Origin: Bacillota bacterium | Lineage (GTDB): Bacteria > Bacillota > Sulfobacillia > Sulfobacillales > Sulfobacillaceae | Reading direction: 5' to 3' | Assembly (NCBI GenBank): GCA_023488565.1 | Contig: JAMDDZ010000133.1 | Span: forward strand, 5,448-33,213 | DNA length: 27,766 bases | Shown: positions 15,617 to 24,472 of the stretch, in pieces | Layout of the letters: each line of letters begins with the position of its first letter | Position numbering within the stretch: the stretch's first letter is position 1 | Position numbers and translations under genes: made by a program | Notes under the pieces: model-generated | The model's input: the letters and a program-made list of their open reading frames with translations, nothing else | What the model was told of the DNA's origin: nothing | Databases searched by the model: none

Positions 15617-16159
15617 ATGAGCCAAACAATTCGCGTCGAGATGCAGGATGGATTTGGAGCCATACAGCGCTTGCTGGTGCTGCTGGGTCAACGCAGTATT
15701 GCCATCGAACATCTTGCAGTACAGTTTGCGCCGCAAAACGGGTCGATTGTGGCACATTTGGGCATTGCGGGAGACACCAGCAGAGCACACTGGATTATGC
15801 GGCAAATATCTCGCCACAAAGATGTCATCGCTGTTTACATGTTATCGAATCAGGATGTCAATACCTGGGCTGATGTGCGACTGGCTCCATTTCAAGAAAT
15901 TGTTACCGAATCCAACGTAACAGTTTTAGACCGTAACCATGAAAAGGGACATTATCGGATTATGGGTTCCGAGGTTGCGGTGAATCGGTGGGTGGCTGCT
16001 CATCAAGGACAAATTGAATCAATTTCGCAAACAGGCCTATGGCCTTCCATTAAATCGGACGATACAGATATACCGTCTTTCAAATCGCGAGGAGGAATCG
16101 ACAGTGAACGCAAAATTGTACTACGACGACAGCGCCGATCTCGGGTGGTTAGCAGGTAA
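15617..16159 (+). CDS. ilvN: acetolactate synthase small (regulatory) subunit
   Basis: IlvN binds the IlvB catalytic subunit and gives it valine feedback control. The 180-residue protein has an N-terminal ACT domain (about 4-75: [20 protein letters not shown], then [10 protein letters not shown]) and a second domain reading [20 protein letters not shown], which is rather divergent from the usual IlvN C-terminal domain. I chose the ATG at 15617 because GGGAGGAT lies just upstream; a longer open frame to 15476 runs into the T-box. Its 3' end overlaps the ilvC start by 56 bases, and its last 20 or so residues are basic and unlike the family, so the ending may be fairly recent. ilvB lies 3.6 kb downstream, not next to it. 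Confidence 0.8.
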   Translation: MSQTIRVEMQDGFGAIQRLLVLLGQRSIAIEHLAVQFAPQNGSIVAHLGIAGDTSRAHWIMRQISRHKDVIAVYMLSNQDVNTWADVRLAPFQEIVTESNVTVLDRNHEKGHYRIMGSEVAVNRWVAAHQGQIESISQTGLWPSIKSDDTDIPSFKSRGGIDSERKIVLRRQRRSRVVSR

Positions 16160-17135
16160 GACGGTAGCCATTATAGGATACGGCAGCCAGGGACACGCAC
16201 ATGCCTTAAATCTCCGTGACAGTGGTGTCAAAGTCGTGGTTGGTATACGTCCTGGCGCTTCCCAGAAACGTGCCCAAGCCGAAGGATTGTGGGTGACCGA
16301 TGTCAAGGAGGCAGCTGAAGCTGCTGACGTCATCATGATTTTAGCTCCAGACCATGTCCAGGCTGATATTTACGACAATGAGATACGGCCAGGACTGAAA
16401 CCCGGTAACGCTCTGGCGTTTGCTCATGGATTTGCTATTCGCTACGAACAAATTGTTCCGCCTTCTGATGTCGATGTCTTTATGATTGCGCCTAAAGCCC
16501 CAGGACATTTAGTGCGCCGCCTTTATGTGGAGGGGCAGGGGACCCCAGGGTTGTTGGCCATCCATCAAGATGCCACGAGTCATGCCGAGGAAATTGCGTT
16601 GGCTTATGGAAAAGGCATTGGCTGCACCAGGGCGGGCGTGATTCGCACCACTTTTGCCGAAGAAACCGAAACCGATTTGTTTGGTGAACAAACCGTGTTG
16701 TGCGGAGGCATTACGTCATTGATTCAATCAGGCTTTGAAACCTTGGTGGAAGCTGGCTACCAACCCGAAATCGCCTATTTCGAAACCTTGCATGAAATGA
16801 AGTTGATTGTTGACCTGATGTATGAAGGCGGCCCCCGTGCCATGTGGTATTCGGTGTCGGATACTGCTGAATACGGTGGGATGACGGTGGGGCCGACCAT
16901 TGTTACCCAAGAAACCAAGGCAAGGATGAAAGATGTGCTGAAAGACATCCAAAATGGCACTTTTGCCGAGAATTGGATAGCCGAAAACCGTACCGGGAGA
17001 AAACGTTTTACACAACTGCGGAAGCAGGCGGCAAATCATCCGGTGGAAGCAGTGGGCAAAGAGTTGCGCAGTATGATGTCGTGGCTAAAACCCTCAGTAG
17101 TTGATGAGGAGGTCCCCAACGAAGGAGGACGATAA
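16104..17135 (+). CDS. ilvC: ketol-acid reductoisomerase
   Basis: IlvC isomerises and reduces acetolactate or acetohydroxybutyrate with NADPH and Mg. The 343-residue protein is a short class I enzyme. It has the Rossmann loop [17 protein letters not shown] (25-41), [13 protein letters not shown], the metal and active-site stretch [35 protein letters not shown] and the SDTAEYGG segment. I chose the GTG at 16104 because GAGGAGG lies at 16089-16095 and the product then starts with the expected [12 protein letters not shown]. This start lies inside ilvN, 56 bases before its stop. Three bases separate its stop from leuA. It serves both the valine and isoleucine branches. Confidence 0.97.
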   Translation: MNAKLYYDDSADLGWLAGKTVAIIGYGSQGHAHALNLRDSGVKVVVGIRPGASQKRAQAEGLWVTDVKEAAEAADVIMILAPDHVQADIYDNEIRPGLKPGNALAFAHGFAIRYEQIVPPSDVDVFMIAPKAPGHLVRRLYVEGQGTPGLLAIHQDATSHAEEIALAYGKGIGCTRAGVIRTTFAEETETDLFGEQTVLCGGITSLIQSGFETLVEAGYQPEIAYFETLHEMKLIVDLMYEGGPRAMWYSVSDTAEYGGMTVGPTIVTQETKARMKDVLKDIQNGTFAENWIAENRTGRKRFTQLRKQAANHPVEAVGKELRSMMSWLKPSVVDEEVPNEGGR

Positions 17136-17138
17136 CTA

Positions 17139-18671
17139 ATGAAGGAAACCGTTAAGATTTTCGATACAACTTTGCGTGATGGTGAACAATCCCCCGGAGT
17201 CGCTTTAACGGGGCAGGAAAAATTAGCTGTTGCCGAACAGTTGTCTAGACTCGGTGTCGACATAATCGAAGCGGGGTTTCCGCAATCTTCTCAAGGCGAT
17301 TTTGACGCAGTACGCAGTATTGCTCAAAACGTTGTCGGGCCGACAATCGCCGGATTGGCTCGCTGCAATCAAGTCGACGTAGTGCGAACGGCGGAGGCGT
17401 TAGAACCTGCTCAACGTCCGAGAATTCATGTCTTTATAGCGACATCTCCCATTCATATGCGATCCAAATTGAGAATGTCTCCCGAAGAAGTGCTGGATCG
17501 AGTGGGCTCTATGGTGGCATTGGCCCGGACTTACTGCGACGACGTGGAATTTTCCGCCGAAGATGCCACGAGGTCGGAGATAGAATTCTTGTCCAAGGTG
17601 GCTCAAATTGCAGCGCAAGCAGGAGCCCGCACTATTAACTTGCCCGATACCGTAGGATACACCACGCCCGCAGAATATTACGCGCTAGTCCAAGCAATAC
17701 GCAAGGCAGTGCCGGATCCCGCCGTAACCTTATCGGTTCATTGCCATAATGATCTTGGGTTGGCCGTAGCTAATACCCTCTCTGGTATTGAGGCAGGATG
17801 CCGTCAAGTAGAAGTGGCTATTAATGGTATCGGGGAAAGAGCGGGGAATGCGGCCTTAGAGGAAGTAGTGATGGCGCTTACCGCACGGGCCGATGTCTTA
17901 AAAGTGGGCCATCAGGTGGATACCAAAGAAATTTATCGTGCCAGTCAGATGGTAAGCCGACTCACCGGTATGTCGATTCAGTTCAACAAAGCCATCGTAG
18001 GACGTAACGCATTTCGCCATGAATCTGGAATTCATCAGGACGGTATGCTCAAGGACCGCAATACTTATGAAATCCTGTCTCCCGAGAGCATAGGGCTCGG
18101 TTCCACGATTTTGGTTTTGGGCAAGCATTCCGGACGTCATGCCTTGCGCCAGCGCCTGGACGAACTGGGATTAACGGTTACTCCAGAACAACTGGACCAG
18201 ATTCAACAGCGAATTAAGGTGTTGGCGGAAGAGAAAACAGCCATCAATGACCAAGATTTAGAGGCCATTTGGCAGGGTGCGGTCGGCGCTGGATCGGCGA
18301 TATCGGAATCGGAACTGTTGTCGTGGCAAGTGACCACGGGAACCCAGGTTAAACCTACTGCACACGTTGTGATTCGGGTCCGTGATATGGTGAGGGAAGA
18401 TTCGGGCAGTGGCGATGGTCCGGTTCATGCGTTGTTCCAAGCTCTAACGCGAGCGTTTGAGCAATCCGATGTGGAGTTGAGCAATTACCAACTGGTCCCG
18501 GTATCGCCTGGCGAAGGCGGGTTGGCTACGGTACGGGTAGAAGTTGTGGCAGGCAGCCAAGATTTTTCAGGTCAGGCAACTGACAGCGATGTCTTGCGGG
18601 CTTCGGCATTTGCTTTACACCAGGCGTTGAGCCGGGTGGCAGAGCATCTTACGAAAGGTGTTGTGGCATAA
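17139..18671 (+). CDS. leuA: 2-isopropylmalate synthase
   Basis: LeuA condenses acetyl-CoA with 2-oxoisovalerate, the committed step to leucine. The 510-residue protein has the HMGL-like catalytic domain with FDTTLRDGEQSPG (about 8-20), IEAGFPQSS, the metal-binding HCHNDLGLAVANT and NGIGERAGNAALEEV, and RHESGIHQDGMLKDRNTYE in the accessory region. The C-terminal LeuA dimer domain (from about 390) carries the leucine feedback site. Length and order are standard. Citramalate synthases share this architecture, but leuB follows directly and the upstream T-box reads a leucine codon. GAAGGAGGA precedes the ATG three bases after ilvC. Confidence 0.96.
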   Translation: MKETVKIFDTTLRDGEQSPGVALTGQEKLAVAEQLSRLGVDIIEAGFPQSSQGDFDAVRSIAQNVVGPTIAGLARCNQVDVVRTAEALEPAQRPRIHVFIATSPIHMRSKLRMSPEEVLDRVGSMVALARTYCDDVEFSAEDATRSEIEFLSKVAQIAAQAGARTINLPDTVGYTTPAEYYALVQAIRKAVPDPAVTLSVHCHNDLGLAVANTLSGIEAGCRQVEVAINGIGERAGNAALEEVVMALTARADVLKVGHQVDTKEIYRASQMVSRLTGMSIQFNKAIVGRNAFRHESGIHQDGMLKDRNTYEILSPESIGLGSTILVLGKHSGRHALRQRLDELGLTVTPEQLDQIQQRIKVLAEEKTAINDQDLEAIWQGAVGAGSAISESELLSWQVTTGTQVKPTAHVVIRVRDMVREDSGSGDGPVHALFQALTRAFEQSDVELSNYQLVPVSPGEGGLATVRVEVVAGSQDFSGQATDSDVLRASAFALHQALSRVAEHLTKGVVA

Positions 18672-18674
18672 TTT

Positions 18675-19733
18675 ATGGCGAGCAAACAGTTGTTGGTATT
18701 GGCTGGAGATGGTATCGGACCCGAAGTCACAGGGGCTGCCTTGTCGGTACTCGATGCGCTAAGTCGAAGGGCCGGAACTGCCGTTGAGGTGAAAGAAGCG
18801 GTAATTGGGGGTGCAGCCATCGACCAAACCGGGTATCCCTTGCCGGAAGGCACCTTGCAATTGGTGGATAAGGCGTCTGCTGTGCTCTTAGGTGCCGTGG
18901 GCGGACCTCAATGGGCGGGCGGTCCCCGTCCTGAGGCGGGACTTTTGAATTTGCGGCGGCACATGAAATTGTGGGCTAATCTGCGGCCATTTGAGATATT
19001 TCCTGGACTCGAAGATCGTTCTCCTCTAAAAAATGCGGTCGGGGTAAAAGGTCTCATCATTCGTGAACTCACCGGCGGAGCCTATTTTGGCGAGCCTCAA
19101 GAACGCGGGGGAGAAGGCGACGAAGCGTGGGCTTTGGACACTATGATTTACCATCGTTATGAGATTGAGCGCATTGTTCGGCTAGGGTTTCAATTAGCGG
19201 CGGACGCCGGTGTGCCGCTAACCTCCATTGATAAGGCCAATGTTTTGGAAAGTTCCCGGCTATGGCGGGAAATGGTGATTGAATTGCAGAAAGAATTTCC
19301 TGGGGTGTCCGTGGTGCACCGGTTGGTGGATTCTGCCGCTATGGACATGGTATTACATCCTCAAGAATTTCAAGTTGTCGTGACTGAGAATCTATTTGGA
19401 GATATCTTAAGTGATTTGTCGGGCGGTTTGGTGGGGAGCTTGGGTCTCTTAGGCTCTTCTTCAGTGTCTGGAGTGCCTGGCACTCCGGGATTGTTTGAAC
19501 CAGTTCATGGGTCGGCCCCGGACATTGCGGGCAAAGGGGTAGCCAATCCCATCGGCGCTATGCTGTCGTTGGCAGCCCTGATGCGGTGGTCATGGCAACA
19601 ACCCGAGTGGGCTGCACAAGTCGAATCGGGTGTTAAAGCGGTAATTGCCAAAGGATTACGCACTCCAGATCTCGGTGGCAACGCGACCACCGAAGACGTA
19701 ACGAACGAGATCATTAAGAACTTAGGGAATTAG
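18675..19733 (+). CDS. leuB: 3-isopropylmalate dehydrogenase
   Basis: LeuB oxidises 3-isopropylmalate with NAD to 2-oxoisocaproate. The 352-residue protein shows the family signatures: AGDGIGPEVTGAAL, GAVGGPQWAGGPRPEAGLL, RELTGGAYFGEPQERGG, KANVLESSRLWRE, and VTENLFGDILSDLSGGLVGS. The NAD-binding part FEPVHGSAPDIAGKGVANPIG is also present. The ATG lies three bases after the leuA stop. The isopropylmalate isomerase genes leuC and leuD, needed between LeuA and LeuB, are absent from this operon and must be elsewhere. Confidence 0.97.
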   Translation: MASKQLLVLAGDGIGPEVTGAALSVLDALSRRAGTAVEVKEAVIGGAAIDQTGYPLPEGTLQLVDKASAVLLGAVGGPQWAGGPRPEAGLLNLRRHMKLWANLRPFEIFPGLEDRSPLKNAVGVKGLIIRELTGGAYFGEPQERGGEGDEAWALDTMIYHRYEIERIVRLGFQLAADAGVPLTSIDKANVLESSRLWREMVIELQKEFPGVSVVHRLVDSAAMDMVLHPQEFQVVVTENLFGDILSDLSGGLVGSLGLLGSSSVSGVPGTPGLFEPVHGSAPDIAGKGVANPIGAMLSLAALMRWSWQQPEWAAQVESGVKAVIAKGLRTPDLGGNATTEDVTNEIIKNLGN

Positions 19734-19753
19734 AAAGCAGGAGGCTGGTAAGC

Positions 19754-21424
19754 ATGACGGGAGCAGAATTAGCATGGCAAACCTTGCGGCAATTGGGAGT
19801 GTCTGTGGTCTTTGGAGTACCTGGTGGCGCGATTTTGCCTTTGGTCGACGCTATGGTGACTCACCAAGATGCCGTAAATTTCATCGTGACCCGTCATGAA
19901 TCGGCAGCGATTCATGCCGCTGACGGCTACGCGCGGGTGACGGGGCGCCCCAGTTTGGCACTAGCCACCTCGGGCCCGGGTGGAACCAACGTTATTACCG
20001 GCCTGGCGACCGCGATGACCGATTCGGTACCTGTGGTTTTGTTGGTCGGTCAAGTGCCGACGACATTGATTGGCACGGATGCCTTTCAAGAGGCAGATCT
20101 ATTCGGCATGACCATGCCCGTCGTCAAACACAGTTGGCGGATTACCAAGGCTAATGACGTGGGCGTGATTTTGCGACAAGCCTACCGCCTTGCAGGAGAA
20201 GGGCGCCCAGGCCCCGTGGTAGTGGAATTTCCTAAAAACATTCAATTTGAAGAAGTGGACAGTGTGGCCGCCGGGGAGAGCTTCGCCGATGAAATACAAA
20301 CGCAGCAGTGGCATCCGGAACCCATTGCGTGGGCCCGGGCCAGAGCTTACCTTAGACGTGCCAAGCGTCCGGTATTATACGTCGGTGGAGGGGTTTCCAG
20401 CAGCGGAACCGCTCCTTTGGTTGCCCAGATCGCGGAACGTTATGACTGTCCCGTGACGACCACTTTGCTGGGGCTTGGGGCATTTCCCGCGCGGCATCCC
20501 CTGGCTTTGGGCATGTTGGGAATGCACGGCACCTGGTACGCCAACACGGCAATGCAGGAAGCAGACCTGATCATAGCCTGTGGCGTAAGGTTTGATGACC
20601 GGGTCACAGGAAAATTAGATGAATTTGCTCCCAAGGCCCATATCATCCACATTGAAGTGGATCCTGCCGAAGTGAACAAACTGGTGCACCCAGATGTGGT
20701 GTTGCAGGGCAGTTTGCAAGAAATTCTCCCCAGATTTTTGGAAATTATTCCAGAAGCTACACATTCTGGGTGGCGCACTACAATCGCTCAATGGGTGCGG
20801 GAACACCCCCTTAGAGTGCCCTCGGCGCCCCCGGGTACTGTAGCATCAGCCGAGGCGCTTCAGGTCATTGCGGAGAGTCTCGATGACGAAGATGTGGTGG
20901 TGACCGAGGTTGGTCAGCATCAGATGTGGACCGCATTATTTTTACCTCGAAATGTTCCTCGCCGATTTTTGACCTCGGGCGGTGCTGGAACAATGGGATA
21001 CGGATTTCCGGCCTCATTGGGAGCTAAAGTGGCAACCCCTGATCATCGTGTGGTACTCATTGCCGGAGATGGCAGTTTTCAAATGAACCTTCAAGAATTG
21101 GCCACATTGGCGCAATACCAAATCGGCGTCCGTATTATCGTGTTTAACAACGCCGGGCATGGAATGGTCCGGCAATGGCAGGACCTGTTCCATGGACAAC
21201 GCCGTTACGGAGTGCGCTTGTACAATCCAGATTTTGTAAAATTGGCCGAGGCGTTTGGCATTCGTGGATTTTCTGTAAATACCGTGGAGGGGTTGAAGGA
21301 AGCACTGGTGGTCTCAGACCCGGTGGACGGGCCGGTAGTCATCGAGGTCGCGGTGCCGGAGGATGAACACGTGTATCCTATGGTACCGGCAGGGCAGTCT
21401 TTGTCTGCGGTGTTGGAAGGGTAA
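19754..21424 (+). CDS. ilvB: acetolactate synthase large (catalytic) subunit
   Basis: IlvB forms acetolactate from pyruvate, or acetohydroxybutyrate with 2-oxobutyrate, using ThDP and FAD. The 556-residue protein has VFGVPGGAILPLVDAM, VTRHESAAIHAADGYARVTG with the catalytic Glu, SGPGGTNVITGLATAM, an FAD-domain GVRFDDRVTGKLDEFAP, and the ThDP motif GDGSFQMNLQELATL...FNNAGHGMVRQWQ. AGCAGGAGG lies upstream of the ATG. Catabolic acetolactate synthase is excluded by the FAD-type features and by context. Its partner ilvN is the first gene of the same operon, three genes away. Confidence 0.96.
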   Translation: MTGAELAWQTLRQLGVSVVFGVPGGAILPLVDAMVTHQDAVNFIVTRHESAAIHAADGYARVTGRPSLALATSGPGGTNVITGLATAMTDSVPVVLLVGQVPTTLIGTDAFQEADLFGMTMPVVKHSWRITKANDVGVILRQAYRLAGEGRPGPVVVEFPKNIQFEEVDSVAAGESFADEIQTQQWHPEPIAWARARAYLRRAKRPVLYVGGGVSSSGTAPLVAQIAERYDCPVTTTLLGLGAFPARHPLALGMLGMHGTWYANTAMQEADLIIACGVRFDDRVTGKLDEFAPKAHIIHIEVDPAEVNKLVHPDVVLQGSLQEILPRFLEIIPEATHSGWRTTIAQWVREHPLRVPSAPPGTVASAEALQVIAESLDDEDVVVTEVGQHQMWTALFLPRNVPRRFLTSGGAGTMGYGFPASLGAKVATPDHRVVLIAGDGSFQMNLQELATLAQYQIGVRIIVFNNAGHGMVRQWQDLFHGQRRYGVRLYNPDFVKLAEAFGIRGFSVNTVEGLKEALVVSDPVDGPVVIEVAVPEDEHVYPMVPAGQSLSAVLEG

Positions 21425-21458
21425 TCAGGACTCAAGAGATAACGAGGGAGCGATAGCA

Positions 21459-22367
21459 ATGGCAGACAGCTCGGAGAGGCAAATCTTCATAAACGGACAA
21501 CTGGTCCCTGCAGCGCAAGCCACCATCTCAGTGTTTGATCATGGATTTCTCTATGGAGACGGAATTTTTGAGGGAATCCGTGCGTATCGGGGACGTGTAT
21601 TCAAACTGAAAGAACATCTTGATCGGCTTTATGATTCCGCTAAAGCAATTTTGCTGGAAATTCCCTACTCCAAGGAGGAAATGACCAAGGCGGTGGTGGA
21701 TACGGTCCGAGCCAATGGATTACACGACGCTTACATTAGATTGGTGGTATCTCGGGGACCCGGCGATTTGGGTTTGGATCCGACGAAATGTCCTCATCCG
21801 ACGGTAATTATTATTGCAGACACCATTGCCCTATACCCGGAACACGTATATCAACAAGGGATGACGTTAGCATCGGTGGCGATTCGGCGTCCCGCTACAG
21901 ATGTGCTAAACCCAGCGATTAAATCGTTGAATTATCTTAATAACATTTTGGCAAAAATTGAGGCCAATCTTCGCGGCTTTCCTGAAGTGTTAATTTTGAA
22001 CCAAGAGGGTTACGTGGTGGAAGGGACCGGAGACAATGTATTCATCGTCAAGGGTGGTGCCTTGCATACACCACCGCCTTATAGCGGAATTCTCAATGGC
22101 ATCACACGCCAAGTGGTGATGAAAATTGCTCGCGACTTAAATTTAGATACCTTTGAGACGCCGATAACTTTACATGACGTCTATACTGCGGACGAATGTT
22201 TTCTCACCGGAACTGCCGCAGAAGTGATTGGCGTGGTGCAGTGTGACGGTCGAGCCATCGGAAATGGTGTTGTTGGGCCAAATACGATTCGTTTGCGGGA
22301 AGCGTTTTTCGCGTATGCCACAGCAGTGGGAACACCGGTGTACAACGAAGCGGTAGTCGGGGCATGA
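21459..22367 (+). CDS. ilvE: branched-chain amino acid aminotransferase
   Basis: IlvE catalyses the last step to leucine, isoleucine and valine with PLP and glutamate. The 302-residue protein is a class IV (fold IV) aminotransferase. It has DHGFLYGDGIFEGIRAY (about 28-44), LVVSRGPGDLGLDP, and the PLP-lysine segment IKSLNYLNNILAKIEAN. EGTGDNVFIV and LTGTAAEVIGV follow. I chose the ATG at 21459 because GAGGGAG lies nearby; a longer open frame begins inside ilvB and is not supported. Its stop overlaps the pheA start (ATGA). D-amino-acid aminotransferase is the main alternative in this fold, but operon and motifs favour IlvE. Confidence 0.94.
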   Translation: MADSSERQIFINGQLVPAAQATISVFDHGFLYGDGIFEGIRAYRGRVFKLKEHLDRLYDSAKAILLEIPYSKEEMTKAVVDTVRANGLHDAYIRLVVSRGPGDLGLDPTKCPHPTVIIIADTIALYPEHVYQQGMTLASVAIRRPATDVLNPAIKSLNYLNNILAKIEANLRGFPEVLILNQEGYVVEGTGDNVFIVKGGALHTPPPYSGILNGITRQVVMKIARDLNLDTFETPITLHDVYTADECFLTGTAAEVIGVVQCDGRAIGNGVVGPNTIRLREAFFAYATAVGTPVYNEAVVGA

Positions 22368-23203
22368 TCAGGCTCGGCAGCATCTTTTATCAAGGAGAAC
22401 CTGGATCCTATAGCGAGGCCGCCATTTTGAATCATTGGCCGCAGGCCAAAGCTATTGGTCTGGCTTCGTTTGGTGAAGTAATGGCTCAACTGCAGAGCGA
22501 CCAATCGGCCGTCGGTTTGTTGCCAATTGAAAATGCGTATCGGGGACCGGTTTATGATGTGCTCGATTTGTTCACCGGAGCTAGTCCCGCTCTAGAGATA
22601 CGGGCGGAAGTGGTTCAACCTGTGGAACTTGCATTGTTGGCCCCGCCTGGGATGGAATTGGGAGACGTCCGGGTTGTCCGCTCACATCCTCAGGCTTTGA
22701 TGCAAAGTCGCGGATTTTGGCAGCCCAAAGGCTGGGAAGCAGAACCGGCTTTGGATACGGCGGGCAGTGCACGGGAAGTGTCGGAGTCTCACCGACCAGG
22801 ACTCGCGGCTATCGCGAGCCGTCGAGCCGGAGCTCTATATGGCTTAAATGTCTTGGCATCTAACATTCACGACCACACGGATAATCGGACGCGATTTTGG
22901 TTGATTGCTCAAAAGCCGGTTGGAATTGCTGCATCGCCATTGGGGCTTTATAAAACCAGCATTATATTTGATGTGCCTAACGTGCCGGGAAGTTTAGTCA
23001 AGGTGCTTATGCACTTCAGCAACGGCGGATTAAACCTCAACAAGGCGGAATCAAGACCACGACCTGGCGTGCCCTTCGCCTTTAGATTTTGGATTGATGT
23101 GGCGGGCAGTCCCGAACACATGGCGTCGGTTGCCGAACAAGCCGTCCAGGAAATGGAATGGCATCGGGTCCTGGGATCAGGATATCCGGTTTTGGATCAA
23201 TAG
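22364..23203 (+). CDS. pheA: prephenate dehydratase (monofunctional)
   Basis: PheA decarboxylates and dehydrates prephenate to phenylpyruvate, the precursor of phenylalanine. The 279-residue protein has GEPGSYSEAAI at the start, VGLLPIENAYRGPVYDVLDL, and the conserved DNRTRFWLI with its Thr-Arg-Phe. A C-terminal ACT domain (about 195-275) carries LNLNKAESRPRPGVPF, the phenylalanine-binding ESRP motif. No chorismate mutase domain is attached. It is translationally coupled to ilvE by a four-base overlap, which is unusual, because it places phenylalanine synthesis under a leucine/alarmone leader. IlvE-type enzymes can also transaminate phenylpyruvate, which may explain the pairing. Confidence 0.93.
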   Translation: MIRLGSIFYQGEPGSYSEAAILNHWPQAKAIGLASFGEVMAQLQSDQSAVGLLPIENAYRGPVYDVLDLFTGASPALEIRAEVVQPVELALLAPPGMELGDVRVVRSHPQALMQSRGFWQPKGWEAEPALDTAGSAREVSESHRPGLAAIASRRAGALYGLNVLASNIHDHTDNRTRFWLIAQKPVGIAASPLGLYKTSIIFDVPNVPGSLVKVLMHFSNGGLNLNKAESRPRPGVPFAFRFWIDVAGSPEHMASVAEQAVQEMEWHRVLGSGYPVLDQ

Positions 23204-23255
23204 ATTGTGGAATCGGAATCTTTAATATATCATTACCATATCAAGTGAATCACAC

Positions 23256-23338
23256 GTTTGCTGGGGGAGCCTTACGGCTGAGAGACGCACTGCGTCAACC
23301 CTTGGAACCTGCTCTGGGTAATGCCAGCGAAGGGAAGC
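23256..23338 (+). ncRNA. TPP riboswitch (thi box)
   Basis: The THI-element blocks are present in order: GCTGGGGGAGCC (23260-23271), CTGAGAG (23278-23284), CAACCCTTGGAACCTGCTC (23295-23313) and CTGGGTAATGCCAGCGAAGG (23313-23332). It senses thiamine diphosphate and should lower expression of the four genes downstream when the cofactor is plentiful. Confidence 0.96.
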
Positions 23339-23347
23339 AATTTTTCT

Positions 23348-23383
23348 TTGCAGACATCGCCTATGGCGCCTCTGCAATTTTTT
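23348..23383 (+). terminator. terminator of the TPP riboswitch expression platform
   Basis: TTGCAGA (23348-23354) pairs with TCTGCAA (23371-23377), with a further GCC/GGC pair inside the loop, and six T residues follow. It sits between the aptamer and the first gene start at 23410, so control is most likely by transcription termination. Confidence 0.8.
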
Positions 23384-23409
23384 GTGTGATTATACAGGAG
23401 GCAAAGAGT

Positions 23410-24471
23410 ATGGCTAGCGAGTTGCCAGCAATCGGGAAAATTTCTCCAGAGGCGTTTCGTGATCATGTTTATCCTTATCTAGGAGCACACAATGCTAACG
23501 TCTTGGTCGGCCCTCAGTCTGGTGTTGATATTGCAATCACCCGGGTAGCGCCCGGAACGGTAATGGCCACGACGACCGACCCGGTGTTTGTTGTTCCGGC
23601 TTATGGATGGCAACGGGCAGCATGGTTTGCCGCACATATCTTGGCCTCTGACGCAGCAACCTCGGGGTTGGCTCCGACACTAATGACGGTGGATCTTAAC
23701 CTGCCATTGTCGATGAGCACCGAAGACTTTGGAACACTGTGGCGGCACTTTGCCAACAGTTGCGATGCTATGGGTATCAGCATCATTTCCGGTCATACCG
23801 CTCGTTACCAGGGATGCGATTATCCTATGGTTGGGGGAGCTACGGTCATGAGTATTGGGCCGGAGGATAGTTATGTGACGGCAGGGATGGCGCGTCCGGG
23901 GGATATATTATTGTGCACCAAGGGCGCTGCCATAGAGGCCACTGGGCTCTTTGCGGCCACATTTCCTGCCTACATCCAAAAGAATTTGGGATTGGACATC
24001 TATCAAGCGGCCGATGCCTTATTTGACCAAATGTCGGTGGTCGAAGATGCGCGGATAGCGTCTCGGGCGGGGGTCAGAGAGTATGGGGTAACCGCGATGC
24101 ACGATGCGACAGAGTGCGGTGTGGTAGGCGGCGTGTACGAGATTGCCGAGGCTTCCGGGGTTGGGGTCGTTTTGCTGGATGATCAGATTTTAATTCGTCC
24201 TGAAGTTAGAGCAGTGACGGAATTAGTGTCCATCGATCCCCTGATCTCCATTAGTGAGGGCACTTTGCTATTGACGGTCGCTCCGCATCGTACTGACGCA
24301 GTAATTCAAGCATTAGCCGCACACGGGATAGACACTCAGATCATTGGGGAAATGACGGACGCTAGTCAAGGAATGTGGCGGGAGTGCAAGGGCATTCGAA
24401 AACCCTTGGTGCATCCTCGAGTAGATCCTTTTTGGGAAGCTTTTGGCCAGACCATGGCCAAGGAGGTATAG
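23410..24471 (+). CDS. PurM/HypE-superfamily (AIR synthase-like) protein in the thi operon
   Basis: This 353-residue protein has the two-domain AIR synthase fold of PurM, HypE, SelD and ThiL. The N-terminal ATP-binding half shows a GVDIAITRV strand, ATTTDPVFVVP, a helix with HILASDAATSGLAP, and ISIISGHTARYQG. The C-terminal half shows ARPGDILLCTKGAAIEATGL, MHDATECGVVGGVYEIAEAS and a late EGTLLLTVA. The TTDPxxVxP, SDxxxSGxxP and TEGGVxG-like patterns are closest to HypE-like proteins. It lacks the C-terminal PRIC tail of true HypE. It starts at ATG 23410 with CAGGAGG upstream, right after a TPP riboswitch and before thiD. ThiL (thiamine-phosphate kinase) belongs to the same superfamily, so a kinase role is possible but unproven. 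Confidence 0.75.
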   Translation: MASELPAIGKISPEAFRDHVYPYLGAHNANVLVGPQSGVDIAITRVAPGTVMATTTDPVFVVPAYGWQRAAWFAAHILASDAATSGLAPTLMTVDLNLPLSMSTEDFGTLWRHFANSCDAMGISIISGHTARYQGCDYPMVGGATVMSIGPEDSYVTAGMARPGDILLCTKGAAIEATGLFAATFPAYIQKNLGLDIYQAADALFDQMSVVEDARIASRAGVREYGVTAMHDATECGVVGGVYEIAEASGVGVVLLDDQILIRPEVRAVTELVSIDPLISISEGTLLLTVAPHRTDAVIQALAAHGIDTQIIGEMTDASQGMWRECKGIRKPLVHPRVDPFWEAFGQTMAKEV

Positions 24472-24472
24472 A

